A model generated the notes under the pieces. That model made no database searches and was not told the DNA's origin. It saw only the letters and a program-made list of their open reading frames with translations. DNA of 64,000 nucleotides from Zoogloea sp. LCSB751 (GTDB lineage: Bacteria > Pseudomonadota > Gammaproteobacteria > Burkholderiales > Rhodocyclaceae). Made by a program: the position numbers and the translations under genes. Positions 34,639 through 43,634 of the stretch are shown here, one piece after another (within the stretch, counting starts at the first letter, position 1; the number at the start of each line of letters is the position of its first letter). The stretch is taken from NCBI RefSeq assembly GCF_002028455.1, contig NZ_MWUM01000003.1, positions 1 through 64,000 on the forward strand. The letters run 5' to 3'.

Positions 34639-35714
34639 TTTGACCCCGCGTCACTTTCTGTCCCGGCAGCCTTCTGTGCTGTCCCGATCAACTGGGTAAG
34701 CGCATTCAAGGTCGTCGATAAGGTACGCTCCAACAGCGCAAGGCGTTCCTCGATACGCGCTGCGTCGTAGCCTGGCCCAATCCCCGCCAGTGCACGTGCA
34801 GCCTGGGGATTGGCCAAAATGCGCTGCAGATCCACTCCAGCAGTCGAAACGACTCCCGTCGTTTGTGCGGAATTGACCAGGCTTGCGCCGCTCTCGGGCA
34901 CGACCTGCTCCTCACGCATCTCGGCGGCGGTCTGCTCGACGATTTCACCGGAAATCCGCCTTTGCTCGCCCAGAAAGGCTGCCAGCATGATCCGGTCGCA
35001 CAGCGCATTGATGCGACGCGGAATACCCTGGCTGTACTGAAAAATGCCGGTCATCGCATCCGCATCGAAGGATGGATTTCCCTTCCAGCCAACGCAGCCC
35101 AGTCGGTGCTCCACGTAGGCCTGAGTCTCCTGCAGATCGAGGGGGCCGAGGTGATAGGAAGCAATGACCCGCTGCCGCAGCTGGATCATTTCAGGGCTCT
35201 GCATGATCGTCCGGAACTCCGGCTGCCCCACCAGAAAACTCTGCAGCAGCGCATGATCCTCGAGCTGGAAGTTGGAAAGCATGCGCAGTTCTTCCACCGC
35301 TCTCTGGGTTAGGTTCTGTGCCTCGTCCACAATCAGCAAGGCCCGTTTGCCCTGGGCCGTCGTGGAAACCAGAAAGGCCTCGATAGCGAGCAGCAGGTCA
35401 CTTTTGGAGAGGTTCCTGCTTGGAATCCCAAAGGAGGCAGCAACCAGCCTGAGGATGTCATCCGCGTCGATCTGGGTGCTGACCAGGTTCGCCGCGATGA
35501 TCTTGCCCGGATCGAGCTTCTCGAGCAGGCTACGCACCAGCAGGGTCTTACCAGCACCAACCTCACCCGTTATGACGATGAAACCTTCGTTTTGATGAAG
35601 TCCATACTCGAGGTAAGCCATTGCCCGACGGTGGCCACGACTGCCGTAAAAAAAGCTGGGATCCGGGTTGAGTTGAAAGGGCTTTCCCTTTAAACCGAAA
35701 TGGGCTTCGTACAT
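34635..35714 (-). CDS. XrtA-associated secretion-type AAA ATPase (TIGR03015-like)
   Basis: The 359-residue ExeA-like ATPase begins MYEAHFGLKGKPFQLNPDP. Walker A is GEVGAGKT at residues 50-57, Walker B is LLIVDE at 126-131, and the arginine finger region RRINALCDRIMLAAFL follows. The TIGR03015 family is found almost only beside exosortase A. It may power or gate export complex assembly. No peptidoglycan-binding domain is seen, unlike true ExeA. Confidence 0.92.
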   Translation of the reverse strand: MYEAHFGLKGKPFQLNPDPSFFYGSRGHRRAMAYLEYGLHQNEGFIVITGEVGAGKTLLVRSLLEKLDPGKIIAANLVSTQIDADDILRLVAASFGIPSRNLSKSDLLLAIEAFLVSTTAQGKRALLIVDEAQNLTQRAVEELRMLSNFQLEDHALLQSFLVGQPEFRTIMQSPEMIQLRQRVIASYHLGPLDLQETQAYVEHRLGCVGWKGNPSFDADAMTGIFQYSQGIPRRINALCDRIMLAAFLGEQRRISGEIVEQTAAEMREEQVVPESGASLVNSAQTTGVVSTAGVDLQRILANPQAARALAGIGPGYDAARIEERLALLERTLSTTLNALTQLIGTAQKAAGTESDAGSK

Positions 35715-35722
35715 ATACCGAA

Positions 35723-37345
35723 TCAGAATGTGACAACGATTGATGCAACGGCAGCATTCTCGCTATAGCTGCTGGCGCCTTCACCCCGAAGGTTCCGGAG
35801 AGTCAGCATACCGTTAGCCCTTTGCGCCAGCGTGGAGACCAAGCCCGCGGAGATGCGGCGCATGCGACTGGACGGATTCAGTGTCGCGTCGCTTGCATCG
35901 CGATGACTATTGGCAACGGTCAGGCTCACATTGGCCGACGTCTTCTGCGTCAGCTGATGACTAAGCGTGGCCGAACCGCTAATTTCCCGAACGCTACTCG
36001 CATTTTGGAAATCGCCACCAAGCACTGAGAAGGATTGCTCGGTGAAGCGGCTTCTTTCCGAATGAAAAGCCGACAAAACCAAGGTGTTGCGCACCCCGAT
36101 CAGACTCATCTCGAGGCGCAGGCGACGATCCAGATACAAGCCATTCGACAGCACAGCCTGACTAATCCCGACGCTCTCAGGCAAACCCCGAGTAGCTATG
36201 TACTGACGGACAAAGGCATCACGCTCCAGCGCATTGGGATAGCTGCTCTGCATCAACGACATCAGGAGATCGTAGGTACCGACCGATGAAAACGCTGCAA
36301 GTGACTGGCTGGTAGAGCTGACGTCTCTTGAATACGTCATTCTGACGACATGCAACGGACTACGATGCTCTGCAGACAACTGGAGTCCAGGACCAAAGTA
36401 GCGGTCTTCCCAGAGGGCCGTCAGTTTGGTCGTTGGGCTGGGTGACCAATCGGCTCCTGCTCCATATATGCTCGAGCGCTGGGTATCGACGGAACGGATG
36501 TTATTGCCTTCAATCCCCCCGATAAGCCGCAATTGGAACTGAGGTGTCAGCTTTAATACGCCGGTAAGACGGGCGCTTTGCTGCTTCAGATCGCGCCGGC
36601 CCGACGTGCTCATCACGCTATCCGACCCGGCCAGATACCACCCAATATTTCCGAAAGCAGCGGGATCCCCGATGTTGAAGGAAAGGGCATTGTTCTTGGT
36701 CTGCTTCAGATTAGGTCCGGATCCATCGGTTTCACTGAAAAGATAGCGAACCTCTGCGCTCCCCGCATCGCCAAAGCGTTCGACGAAGTACGGTGCGATC
36801 ATGACATTGCGGACTTCGCTGAGATTGCTGGTCCCGGTCACTGAGTCTGATGGCCTCGGAGCAAATGCCGATATTGCCTCTCGGCTGATGGAGGCACTCA
36901 AATCGACATAGCCGTGCTCCCGCCACGCCTCAACCCGACCAGAGCCATTCATGGTGAGGTAACCCTTATTGCGGCTCGCATCCTCCCCATAGAAATTTCC
37001 ATTGAACGCGGCTCTCAGGCTCCCCTGGATCGCCCCGGCCCCGGAGCTGACACTCAGACTCGGACTGATCTGAGTAATGAAGTCGGAACGGGCCTCCTCA
37101 CTCTTGGTCAGCCCGACGTTGTCCGTGAAGGTCTCCGTCAGCGCAAAATAAGAGGTCAAACGAAAAGGAGAACGCAGTGACGCAGAGGAGGACGAATCAG
37201 TTGCGGAAGAAGCTTCCGACGCCCCCGATCCTGAGGCCACCGGAGCCTGCTGCGCATAGGCCATGCCACTGATGGAAACGGCCAGGATTGTCAGACAACA
37301 CGGGAACAGGGTCAGTTTGTACCTTGATCGACGACGGACTCTCAC
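35723..37345 (-). CDS. XrtA-associated outer-membrane beta-barrel protein (TIGR03016-like)
   Basis: The 540-residue protein has a signal peptide (cleavage near AYA-QQA), then a Ser-rich linker and repeated amphipathic strands ending in an aromatic residue (ASIVVTF), typical of an outer-membrane barrel. Position and pattern match TIGR03016. It probably provides the outer-membrane exit or scaffold for the exopolysaccharide. Translation starts with GTG, behind a GGAG site, overlapping the kinase stop codon by 4 bases (GTGA). Confidence 0.88.
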   Translation of the reverse strand: MRVRRRSRYKLTLFPCCLTILAVSISGMAYAQQAPVASGSGASEASSATDSSSSASLRSPFRLTSYFALTETFTDNVGLTKSEEARSDFITQISPSLSVSSGAGAIQGSLRAAFNGNFYGEDASRNKGYLTMNGSGRVEAWREHGYVDLSASISREAISAFAPRPSDSVTGTSNLSEVRNVMIAPYFVERFGDAGSAEVRYLFSETDGSGPNLKQTKNNALSFNIGDPAAFGNIGWYLAGSDSVMSTSGRRDLKQQSARLTGVLKLTPQFQLRLIGGIEGNNIRSVDTQRSSIYGAGADWSPSPTTKLTALWEDRYFGPGLQLSAEHRSPLHVVRMTYSRDVSSTSQSLAAFSSVGTYDLLMSLMQSSYPNALERDAFVRQYIATRGLPESVGISQAVLSNGLYLDRRLRLEMSLIGVRNTLVLSAFHSERSRFTEQSFSVLGGDFQNASSVREISGSATLSHQLTQKTSANVSLTVANSHRDASDATLNPSSRMRRISAGLVSTLAQRANGMLTLRNLRGEGASSYSENAAVASIVVTF

Positions 37346-38310
37346 GTGTTCTCCTTCGATCCGTGTCCGTATCCATAGCCGTATCCATAGCCGTAACCGT
37401 AGCCATAACCATAGGAATCACCGCCGGCATGCTGGGCCTTGTTCAGCAACATCAAGCGTACTGGGCAGGCATCGATCGTCGCCAATGCCTGTTTGACAGC
37501 CGCCCGAGTCGTCTTGTTGGCCTCAACGACCATGACGATCTGCCCCATGTGTGTTGCCAGCACCCGGGACTCCGTGGTCACCAGCAGCGGAGGAGAATCG
37601 AAAACGATGATTCGATCCGAGTAGCGCTCAGCCAGCTCAGCCAGCAGGTTGTTCATTGCATCGCTGGCAAGGAATTCCGTTGCCCGCGGATGCGGAGTAC
37701 CTGCAGGTAGAAGGCTCAGCTTCTCGATGTTTGTCTTCAGCAAGACATCGCCAAGCTTGACATCATTCGACGTCATGACGTCCATCAAACCCTTCCGCGG
37801 TGGCAGGCCAAGAACATTCAGCACAGACGGTCTGGAAACATCGGCATCGATCAACAGCACCGTGTGATCAAGCTCCATCGCCATGCTGATTGCCAGATTG
37901 ATCGAACTGAAACTCTTTCCTTCCCCAGGAAGAGAGCTGGTCACCATGATCAGATTGGCATTCTTGACCTCCCCCGCACCTTTACCCTGTACGTTGCGCA
38001 GAAGGGGACGCTTGATGATTCGATACTCGTCTCCGATCAGGGATCGAGGCGCATTCGGCGTAACGATACCCACCGAATTCAGTCGATCAAGATCGATTTC
38101 GACATAGCGGTCACTGCTGGGAGACGTGCTTGCAGGACTGGCTGGCTGGGCCACGACCTTGGCCGCTTCGACAGCGGGTGCGGCGACGACGACCGGGGGC
38201 TGTTCAGGAGCCAACTCAGTTTCCTCCCGGATTTCGGTCTGGGGTTCCGCGCTGGCACCGGCCTTCTGAAGCTGCTCAAGCCGCTCGACGGCCTTCTCGA
38301 TAATGCTCAT
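37342..38310 (-). CDS. XrtA-associated tyrosine autokinase (BY-kinase, TIGR03018-like)
   Basis: The 322-residue cytoplasmic kinase has Walker A SSLPGEGKS at about 125-133, Walker A' LLIDADVSRP at about 152-161 and a Walker B FDSPPLL. Its C-terminus is a glycine-tyrosine repeat of seven or eight Tyr, which is the autophosphorylation cluster of BY-kinases (Wzc/EpsD type). The partner adaptor is the chain-length protein encoded directly upstream. Phosphorylation of this tail usually sets polymer length and export. Confidence 0.93.
   Translation of the reverse strand: MSIIEKAVERLEQLQKAGASAEPQTEIREETELAPEQPPVVVAAPAVEAAKVVAQPASPASTSPSSDRYVEIDLDRLNSVGIVTPNAPRSLIGDEYRIIKRPLLRNVQGKGAGEVKNANLIMVTSSLPGEGKSFSSINLAISMAMELDHTVLLIDADVSRPSVLNVLGLPPRKGLMDVMTSNDVKLGDVLLKTNIEKLSLLPAGTPHPRATEFLASDAMNNLLAELAERYSDRIIVFDSPPLLVTTESRVLATHMGQIVMVVEANKTTRAAVKQALATIDACPVRLMLLNKAQHAGGDSYGYGYGYGYGYGYGYGHGSKENT
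37361..37413 (-). repeat. Tandem repeat encoding the Gly-Tyr tail of the tyrosine kinase
   Basis: Imperfect repeats of a 6-base unit (GGCTAT / GGATAC and variants) cover about 50 bases at the kinase 3' end. Units are multiples of 6, so slippage would change the number of tyrosines but keep the frame. The bases vary between copies, which limits slippage. Confidence 0.75.
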
Positions 38311-38319
38311 GTTCTACCC

Positions 38320-39888
38320 TCACGCCATCCTGGCCAACACCAACGAGACCGTCATCGCACCAAACAGACCGACAAGAACGCCAACGCCCGCCAAGAACGC
38401 GATCTTCCCACGACGCTGCTTGCGTAGCCAATCAGCATCGGCCAGTCGGCTTACCGAACCAAGCACAGCAAGCCCCGTGGTTTCTCTCAGAGCATAGGTA
38501 TCGGCAAAGGTCGGACGGATCTGGCTCATCAGGAAAGCCACCACAGCACCGACCAACAGCGCAACGCCCCCGCCTGCCGGCATCAGCAACAGACGATTAG
38601 GTGCGGTCGGCTTGCTCGGGACAGTGGGCGGATCGATCAGGCGGAAATCCGCCACGCCGGAAGTCGCTCCCATTTCCACAGCCATCGCAGCCGACTCCCG
38701 GCGAGCCACAAGCGCATCGTAATTACGCTTATTGACATCGTAGTCGCGGTTGAGCTGAGTATATTCAGTCTCCAGTTGCGGCAACATCCGGGATGACGCG
38801 GCCAGCGTCTTTACCCGGTTCTCGTACTCCGCCACCCGGGCCTGGAGGGATGCGACATTAGCCTCCGCCTCGGCCAGTGACATCTTCAGTTGCTGATACA
38901 CCGGGTTCGAGTTCACGGAAGTCACTGGCGTGGCCCCACCACTTGCCGCAGCCTTGCGCCGTGCCTGCACCTCCTTGGCCTTTTGGGCCTCGAGGTTTTC
39001 GATCATCCGGCGAGCCCCCACCACATCGGGATGCTGCTCCGTGTAGCGCTGAAGCAGGGTGTCAAGATTCTTCTTCAGGGCATCGATACGTCCGTCCAGA
39101 TCAGGGACGGAAATGGATGACAGCGCAGCACTTGACGGATTCTCTGGCAACAGGACAGGTTCTTCGCCGGTAATCTGACGCTTGAGGGAATCCCTGGACT
39201 GTTCGGCCTCACGCAATGCCAATTTGGCCTGGTTGAGCTGATCATTGGCTTCGTTCATTTTCCCGAAGTAATCACGTCCGCCACCACCGATGCTGTTCAG
39301 GTTACGCAACTTGTATTCCTTCAGGCGATTTTCTGCCTCTTCGAGCTTCTGCTCATAGCTCTTGATCTGCTCTTCAATGAACTTGCGAGCAACATCGGAA
39401 TCCTTCCGTTTGTCACCAAGACCCGACTCAACAAACATGGAGACGAGGGACTGGACCACGCGCTTTGCACGCTCGGCATCGGTGTCTGTGTAGACCAGGG
39501 TATAGAGATTGTCCCGACCCGCGACACGAATCTCCAACGCCTTCGTCACACTGGCAATCAGAGCCTCTCGCTCTTCCTTGCTCTTGACAGAAAGATCGAG
39601 GTCCGCCATGCGGATCAGCTTTTCCACATTGGGACGACTGATCAAGGTCCGGCTCAGAATGCTGATTTGCTGATCGACGTTGGGCTGGACTGCCAAACCC
39701 GACATCAATGGTTTGAGGATGGACTGGGTATCCACATATACCCGGGCCGACGACTCGTAACGGTCTGGCAGCATATAGACCGTCGCTGCAGCGATGGGGC
39801 CCACGATCCAAGCCACGGCCAGGCCCCACCAGCGGTAGAGCCACATGCTGCGCAGGACGATCGACAACTGTCGGAGAATGTCTTCCAT
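38320..39888 (-). CDS. XrtA-system chain-length determinant protein (EpsF/Wzz-like, TIGR03007)
   Basis: The 522-residue protein has the Wzz/PCP-2 plan: a cytoplasmic start, membrane helix at about 20-38 (WWGLAVAWIVGPIAAATVYML), a long periplasmic coiled-coil region with heptad-like stretches at about 170-240 and 320-400, and a second helix near 430-455. Motifs LPDRYESSARVYVDTQSIL and DFRLIDPPTVPSKPTAPN are typical. It should control polymer length with the BY-kinase encoded next. Confidence 0.93.
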   Translation of the reverse strand: MEDILRQLSIVLRSMWLYRWWGLAVAWIVGPIAAATVYMLPDRYESSARVYVDTQSILKPLMSGLAVQPNVDQQISILSRTLISRPNVEKLIRMADLDLSVKSKEEREALIASVTKALEIRVAGRDNLYTLVYTDTDAERAKRVVQSLVSMFVESGLGDKRKDSDVARKFIEEQIKSYEQKLEEAENRLKEYKLRNLNSIGGGGRDYFGKMNEANDQLNQAKLALREAEQSRDSLKRQITGEEPVLLPENPSSAALSSISVPDLDGRIDALKKNLDTLLQRYTEQHPDVVGARRMIENLEAQKAKEVQARRKAAASGGATPVTSVNSNPVYQQLKMSLAEAEANVASLQARVAEYENRVKTLAASSRMLPQLETEYTQLNRDYDVNKRNYDALVARRESAAMAVEMGATSGVADFRLIDPPTVPSKPTAPNRLLLMPAGGGVALLVGAVVAFLMSQIRPTFADTYALRETTGLAVLGSVSRLADADWLRKQRRGKIAFLAGVGVLVGLFGAMTVSLVLARMA

Positions 39889-39942
39889 TAAGAACTTCCG
39901 AAAACTGCCCCGGGCGATCCCAGGGCGACATCAAGAGACGGA

Positions 39943-40548
39943 TCAGAACCAGCTTTGAGGAATGATCAGCACGTCGCCCGGCTTCATTTCCACATTGGCC
40001 GACACGTCACCACGCTTGATGAGATCCTTGAGACGAACCGTGTATTGCTTGTTGCCTTCGGTAGTCCGCAGCAAGGTCGCATGGTTGCCATCCGCAAAAT
40101 CAGTGATGCCGCCAACCGCAATCATCACGTCCAGCAGTGACATCTGCTGACGATAAGCCAGGGTTTGCGGCCTGCCAGCTTCACCAAGCACCCGGATCTG
40201 TTCGGAATAGGGGCCGACGAAGTTCGTGACGATCACGGTTACGACCGGGTCACGAATGTACTTCGCCAGCGCCTTCTCGATCTCCCGAGCCAGAGTCGTC
40301 GAATCGCGGCCTGCAGCAGGCAAATCCTCGACCAGCGGGGTCGTGATCTTGCCATCGGGACGAACGGGGACCGACATCGACAACTCTGGGTTACGCCACA
40401 CGACGATATTGACAGCGTCACCAGGGCCGATCAGGTAGTTGTAGTCACCACTGGCAGCCGCAGTCGGCGCAGGCGGGTAGGTAGTCGCACAGCCCACCAG
40501 ACCGGCTGCGACACAAGCCAGCACACCCATCGTGAAAACACGTTTCAT
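39943..40548 (-). CDS. XrtA-system polysaccharide export lipoprotein (EpsE/Wza-like, TIGR03027)
   Basis: The 201-residue protein has a lipoprotein signal with a lipobox ending LVGCATT, and a Wza-type body with the Poly_export domain (YLIGPGDAVNIVVWRNPELSMSVPVRPDGKITTPLVEDL) followed by an SLBB-like region (RVLGEAGRPQTLAYRQQMSLLDVMIAVGG). It ends in the MKPGDVLIIPQSWF block typical of exosortase A systems. It is the first gene of the XrtA core operon. Confidence 0.93.
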   Translation of the reverse strand: MKRVFTMGVLACVAAGLVGCATTYPPAPTAAASGDYNYLIGPGDAVNIVVWRNPELSMSVPVRPDGKITTPLVEDLPAAGRDSTTLAREIEKALAKYIRDPVVTVIVTNFVGPYSEQIRVLGEAGRPQTLAYRQQMSLLDVMIAVGGITDFADGNHATLLRTTEGNKQYTVRLKDLIKRGDVSANVEMKPGDVLIIPQSWF

Positions 40549-40688
40549 AAGGTACTTCCCCTTAATTCGGCCAACCCACAGCCGTCGAATGATAACAAGC
40601 GGATATTACGGTAGCCCGTTGAGCGGGCCCGGAGAAAAACATCACGCCTCCGGAGAAAGGCCGTTCACCCATGGCAGATAGCATTCTG

Positions 40689-40717
40689 ACGACATGCCGC
40701 CTGCAGGCACATGTCGT
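40689..40717. repeat. Inverted repeat upstream of the EPS core operon
   Basis: Arms ACGACATG / CATGTCGT (8 bp, perfect) enclose an inner palindrome GCCTGCAGGC. It lies between the DUF1302 gene and the export lipoprotein gene, 140 bases upstream of the latter. No T-run follows on the minus strand, so it is unlikely to be a standard terminator. A regulator site or RNA hairpin are possibilities. Confidence 0.55.
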
Positions 40718-40732
40718 AAAAAAGGACCACTG

Positions 40733-42025
40733 TCAAAAATACCAACGCGCTTCGGTGTAGACACGATCCTGGCGGTCATAACGGCCAAACATCCCCTCCG
40801 GCTTGCCACCAAACACGTCAGCACCGAAAGTCAGCTTCCAACTCTTTGACGCTGACCAGGTCACCTTCGGACGAAACATGTAATCGGTACGATTGAGCAT
40901 CGAAACCAGCAGCGCCTCGGCCTCCCACGCTCTGGTGAGCTTGGTGTTGAGGAGAATGCTGGCGCCGCCTTCGGTGCGCTCCAGGCCCGTGTAAGGGTCA
41001 TGATTGAGCATGCGACGAGCAAAATACTGGAGATTCACCCGACCATCCTTGAATGCCGGGATATCGACACCCACCACGTAGTCCACGGTGTTCTGTGCCA
41101 CCAGACCGAACGGGACGAGCGGATTGTAGCTATTGAATTTCCGGCCCCGAGTATGAACGACCTCACTCTTGAGGACGAAGTCGCCGAAATCCTTGGCCAG
41201 TGTTCCACCAGCCTGACTGATTCGCTCGTGGCGCGGCTCGAACTCGTTGGCACCTACCATGTAGAAGGTCTGAGCCACGTCCTCGCTACGGTAGTAGAAG
41301 CCTGACAGATCCCAGCCCCCCACCAGGCGGGACAGCCGTCCGCCCCAATTGGTGTTACCGAGCGACGAGTCCGGCTTGACCTCGGCCCGCACATTCACGC
41401 CCTTCGGCAAAGGATAAAACTCTGCACCGGGTTTGCCGATCTTGTCGTAGCTCGGCACGGGAATCCAGATCAACTCTGCGTGCGTATCACCGAAATAATA
41501 CTCGGCGCGCGCCGCCCACTGGGGAATCCGGAGCTGCTCGAAGTCCGGCAGATAAAAAGTCCGGAGGTCGCGTGCAGATACCACATCAGCGAAAAACAGG
41601 CCCACCATCTCTCCCCAGACGATGTGCTGACGACCGATCCGGAAGTCCACATCGCCAGCGGAGAAGTCCACAAAGGTCTCCCTCAGCTCGAACTGATATT
41701 GCTGATCACGCCTGACCGCATCCGGATATATGCCGGAATCGATTCCGAAGACCGCATCCGCATCTGCCCGGCCGGCGATCTTCCACTTGAAGCCCTCCCC
41801 TCCCCCCTGGGCCGTCACCTCGGCACGCCCGCGCGCCATCGACCAGTGCTCCGGCCTCGCGTAGGTCCGCGCCAGATCGAACTGCAGATGGCCGCTTGTC
41901 TGAACAGACTTCGAGTCCTCAAGGTCATCGACACCGAAATCCGGCTCGGCCGCAAACGCGTGCCCCCCAGCGAACAGCCAGGCCAATGCAAGCCCAAGGC
42001 CGCCAGGTTTCAGAGTGAAACGCAT
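40733..42025 (-). CDS. DUF1302 family outer-membrane protein
   Basis: The 430-residue protein has a signal peptide (cleavage after AFA) and barrel-like alternating strands ending in EARWYF. DUF1302 features include the early GRADADAVFGIDSGIYPDA, FVDFSAGDVDFRIGRQHIVWGEM and RTFYLPDFEQLRIPQWAARAEYYF regions. The ATG at 42025 behind an AAGGGGAAGG site is chosen over the longer frame to 42061. The gene follows the LolD-like ATPase by 32 bases. In other genomes these proteins occur with a LolA-like protein and an ABC or RND exporter; the role is unknown. Confidence 0.85.
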   Translation of the reverse strand: MRFTLKPGGLGLALAWLFAGGHAFAAEPDFGVDDLEDSKSVQTSGHLQFDLARTYARPEHWSMARGRAEVTAQGGGEGFKWKIAGRADADAVFGIDSGIYPDAVRRDQQYQFELRETFVDFSAGDVDFRIGRQHIVWGEMVGLFFADVVSARDLRTFYLPDFEQLRIPQWAARAEYYFGDTHAELIWIPVPSYDKIGKPGAEFYPLPKGVNVRAEVKPDSSLGNTNWGGRLSRLVGGWDLSGFYYRSEDVAQTFYMVGANEFEPRHERISQAGGTLAKDFGDFVLKSEVVHTRGRKFNSYNPLVPFGLVAQNTVDYVVGVDIPAFKDGRVNLQYFARRMLNHDPYTGLERTEGGASILLNTKLTRAWEAEALLVSMLNRTDYMFRPKVTWSASKSWKLTFGADVFGGKPEGMFGRYDRQDRVYTEARWYF

Positions 42026-42057
42026 CACCTTCCCCTTGCTTTCTCTTATCAAATGAA

Positions 42058-42804
42058 TCAAATATCGGGGTCATCGCCGGGCGTACGACGATCCTGCACG
42101 AAGAGCCACGCCCCTTCCCGCCTCAGGCCGAGCGCCGTGATTTTCCCGTCCTCCATGCGTACCAGACGGTCGGCACGGTTCATCACGCGCTTGTCATGGG
42201 TCGAAAAAACGAATGTCGTGCCCGAGTTCTGATTGATGTCGCGCATCAGGTTGAGAATGCTCTCCCCTGTACGTCGGTCCAGGTTGGCAGTGGGCTCGTC
42301 GGCCAGCACCACCCGAGAGTGCGTGACCAGAGCCCGGGCAATGGCCACGCGCTGACGCTGGCCGCCGGACAGCTGGTTGGGCCGATGGCCAGCGTATTTG
42401 GTAAGGCCCACCATGGATAGGTAACGGGCGACTCGCTCCTGCCGCTCTTCCTTGGATACTTCCGGCATCTGCAGCAGTGGATATTCGATGTTCTCCTCGG
42501 CGGAAAGAACGGGCAACAGATTAAAGGTCTGGAAAATAAAGCCGATGGTCCTGGCCCGTACCCCTGCAAGTTCGTCGGGGGTCTGGCCCGAGACATCCTT
42601 GCCCTCGATTTCCACCGTACCCTTGCTTGGTGTATCTATGCACCCCATGATATTGAGAAGCGTCGACTTCCCACTCCCCGAAGGGCCGGCAATTGCCATG
42701 AACACGCCTGGCTCGACGGTCAGCGACACGCCCTCGAGAGCTGTAACCTCCTGCTCACCGAGTCGATATACCTTGCTTACGTTGTCAACACGAATAATTG
42801 GCAT
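42058..42804 (-). CDS. ABC transporter ATP-binding protein, LolD/MacB type
   Basis: The 248-residue ATPase has Walker A GPSGSGKST at about 39-47, signature LSGGQRQRVAIARAL, Walker B VVLADEPTANLD and the H-loop STHD. The LolD/MacB group is shown by GCIDTPSKG and FIFQTFNLLPVLSAEENIEYPL. A short basic tail extends past the usual end. No FtsX-type permease lies beside it; normally one is adjacent. Its start lies 42 bases from the divergent LolA-like gene. Confidence 0.9.
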   Translation of the reverse strand: MPIIRVDNVSKVYRLGEQEVTALEGVSLTVEPGVFMAIAGPSGSGKSTLLNIMGCIDTPSKGTVEIEGKDVSGQTPDELAGVRARTIGFIFQTFNLLPVLSAEENIEYPLLQMPEVSKEERQERVARYLSMVGLTKYAGHRPNQLSGGQRQRVAIARALVTHSRVVLADEPTANLDRRTGESILNLMRDINQNSGTTFVFSTHDKRVMNRADRLVRMEDGKITALGLRREGAWLFVQDRRTPGDDPDI

Positions 42805-42846
42805 CGGTGCGCGAGTCTATGTTGTTTGCTTTTCAAGGATAACATT

Positions 42847-43632
42847 ATGAGCCTTAAATTTTGCCTTCCTCGCGCTCTGGCGCACTACGCAAGCCTCATG
42901 CTTGCAGTCGCCGCCCTGTGCGGCAGCGGAATATCCCATGCCGATGACGCCGACCTTGCCCGCAGCGTCGTATCCAAGGCCGACGAGGTGCGCTTCCCTC
43001 GCGACGGCTTCCAGGTCGTGATCGACATCAACTCGAGCAGCCCGGGGGAACAGGCGGAAGAACGGAAATACCGGATTCTTTCGAAAGGCAACGAAAACAC
43101 CATCGTTCAGACCCTGGAGCCGGCCAGTGACAAAGGGCAGGCCATGCTGATGCGTGGACGCGACCTGTGGGTCTTCATGCCCAATGTTTCGCAACCGGTC
43201 CGACTGTCTCTCGCTCAGCGCCTGACCGGCCAGGTCGCAAACGGCGATCTGGCCCGCGCCAACTTTTCCGGCGACTATGAGCCCAAGCTCCTGCGGACCG
43301 ACACCGTCGATGGGGAAAAGATGTACGTGCTCGAACTCACCGCCGTAGACCGGGGCGTCACGTACGCCAAAGTCCTGTACTGGGTGCGACAGTCCAACAA
43401 TTGGCCCCATCGGGCGGAGTTCTACTCCCTGTCCGACCGCCTGCTGAAGGTCTGCCGGTACGAAAAGTTCCAGAGCCTGGGGGGACGCGTACGCCCGACC
43501 CAGCTGATCATGGAAGATGCCCTGAAAAAAGGCGACGTCTCAGTCCTGCGATACTCCCAGATGACGCCCAAAGACTTGCCCGACCGGGTGTTCACCAAGC
43601 AGTACATGGACAAGCTCAACCGGGTGGATTGA
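42847..43632 (+). CDS. Outer-membrane lipoprotein-sorting (LolA-like) periplasmic protein
   Basis: The 261-residue protein has a signal peptide (cleavage near SHA-DDA) and the LolA-fold pattern of the family usually called outer membrane lipoprotein-sorting protein: GFQVVIDINSSSP, AMLMRGRDLWVFMPNVSQPVRLSLAQRLTGQVANGDLAR and YDLSRLV-like strands near the end. The ATG at 42847 has an AAGGA site 8 bases upstream, and the TTG at 42826 is not needed. It probably moves a lipid or lipoprotein together with the LolD-like ATPase and the DUF1302 barrel. Divergent, 42-base intergenic region. Confidence 0.85.
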   Translation: MSLKFCLPRALAHYASLMLAVAALCGSGISHADDADLARSVVSKADEVRFPRDGFQVVIDINSSSPGEQAEERKYRILSKGNENTIVQTLEPASDKGQAMLMRGRDLWVFMPNVSQPVRLSLAQRLTGQVANGDLARANFSGDYEPKLLRTDTVDGEKMYVLELTAVDRGVTYAKVLYWVRQSNNWPHRAEFYSLSDRLLKVCRYEKFQSLGGRVRPTQLIMEDALKKGDVSVLRYSQMTPKDLPDRVFTKQYMDKLNRVD

Positions 43633-43634
43633 AC

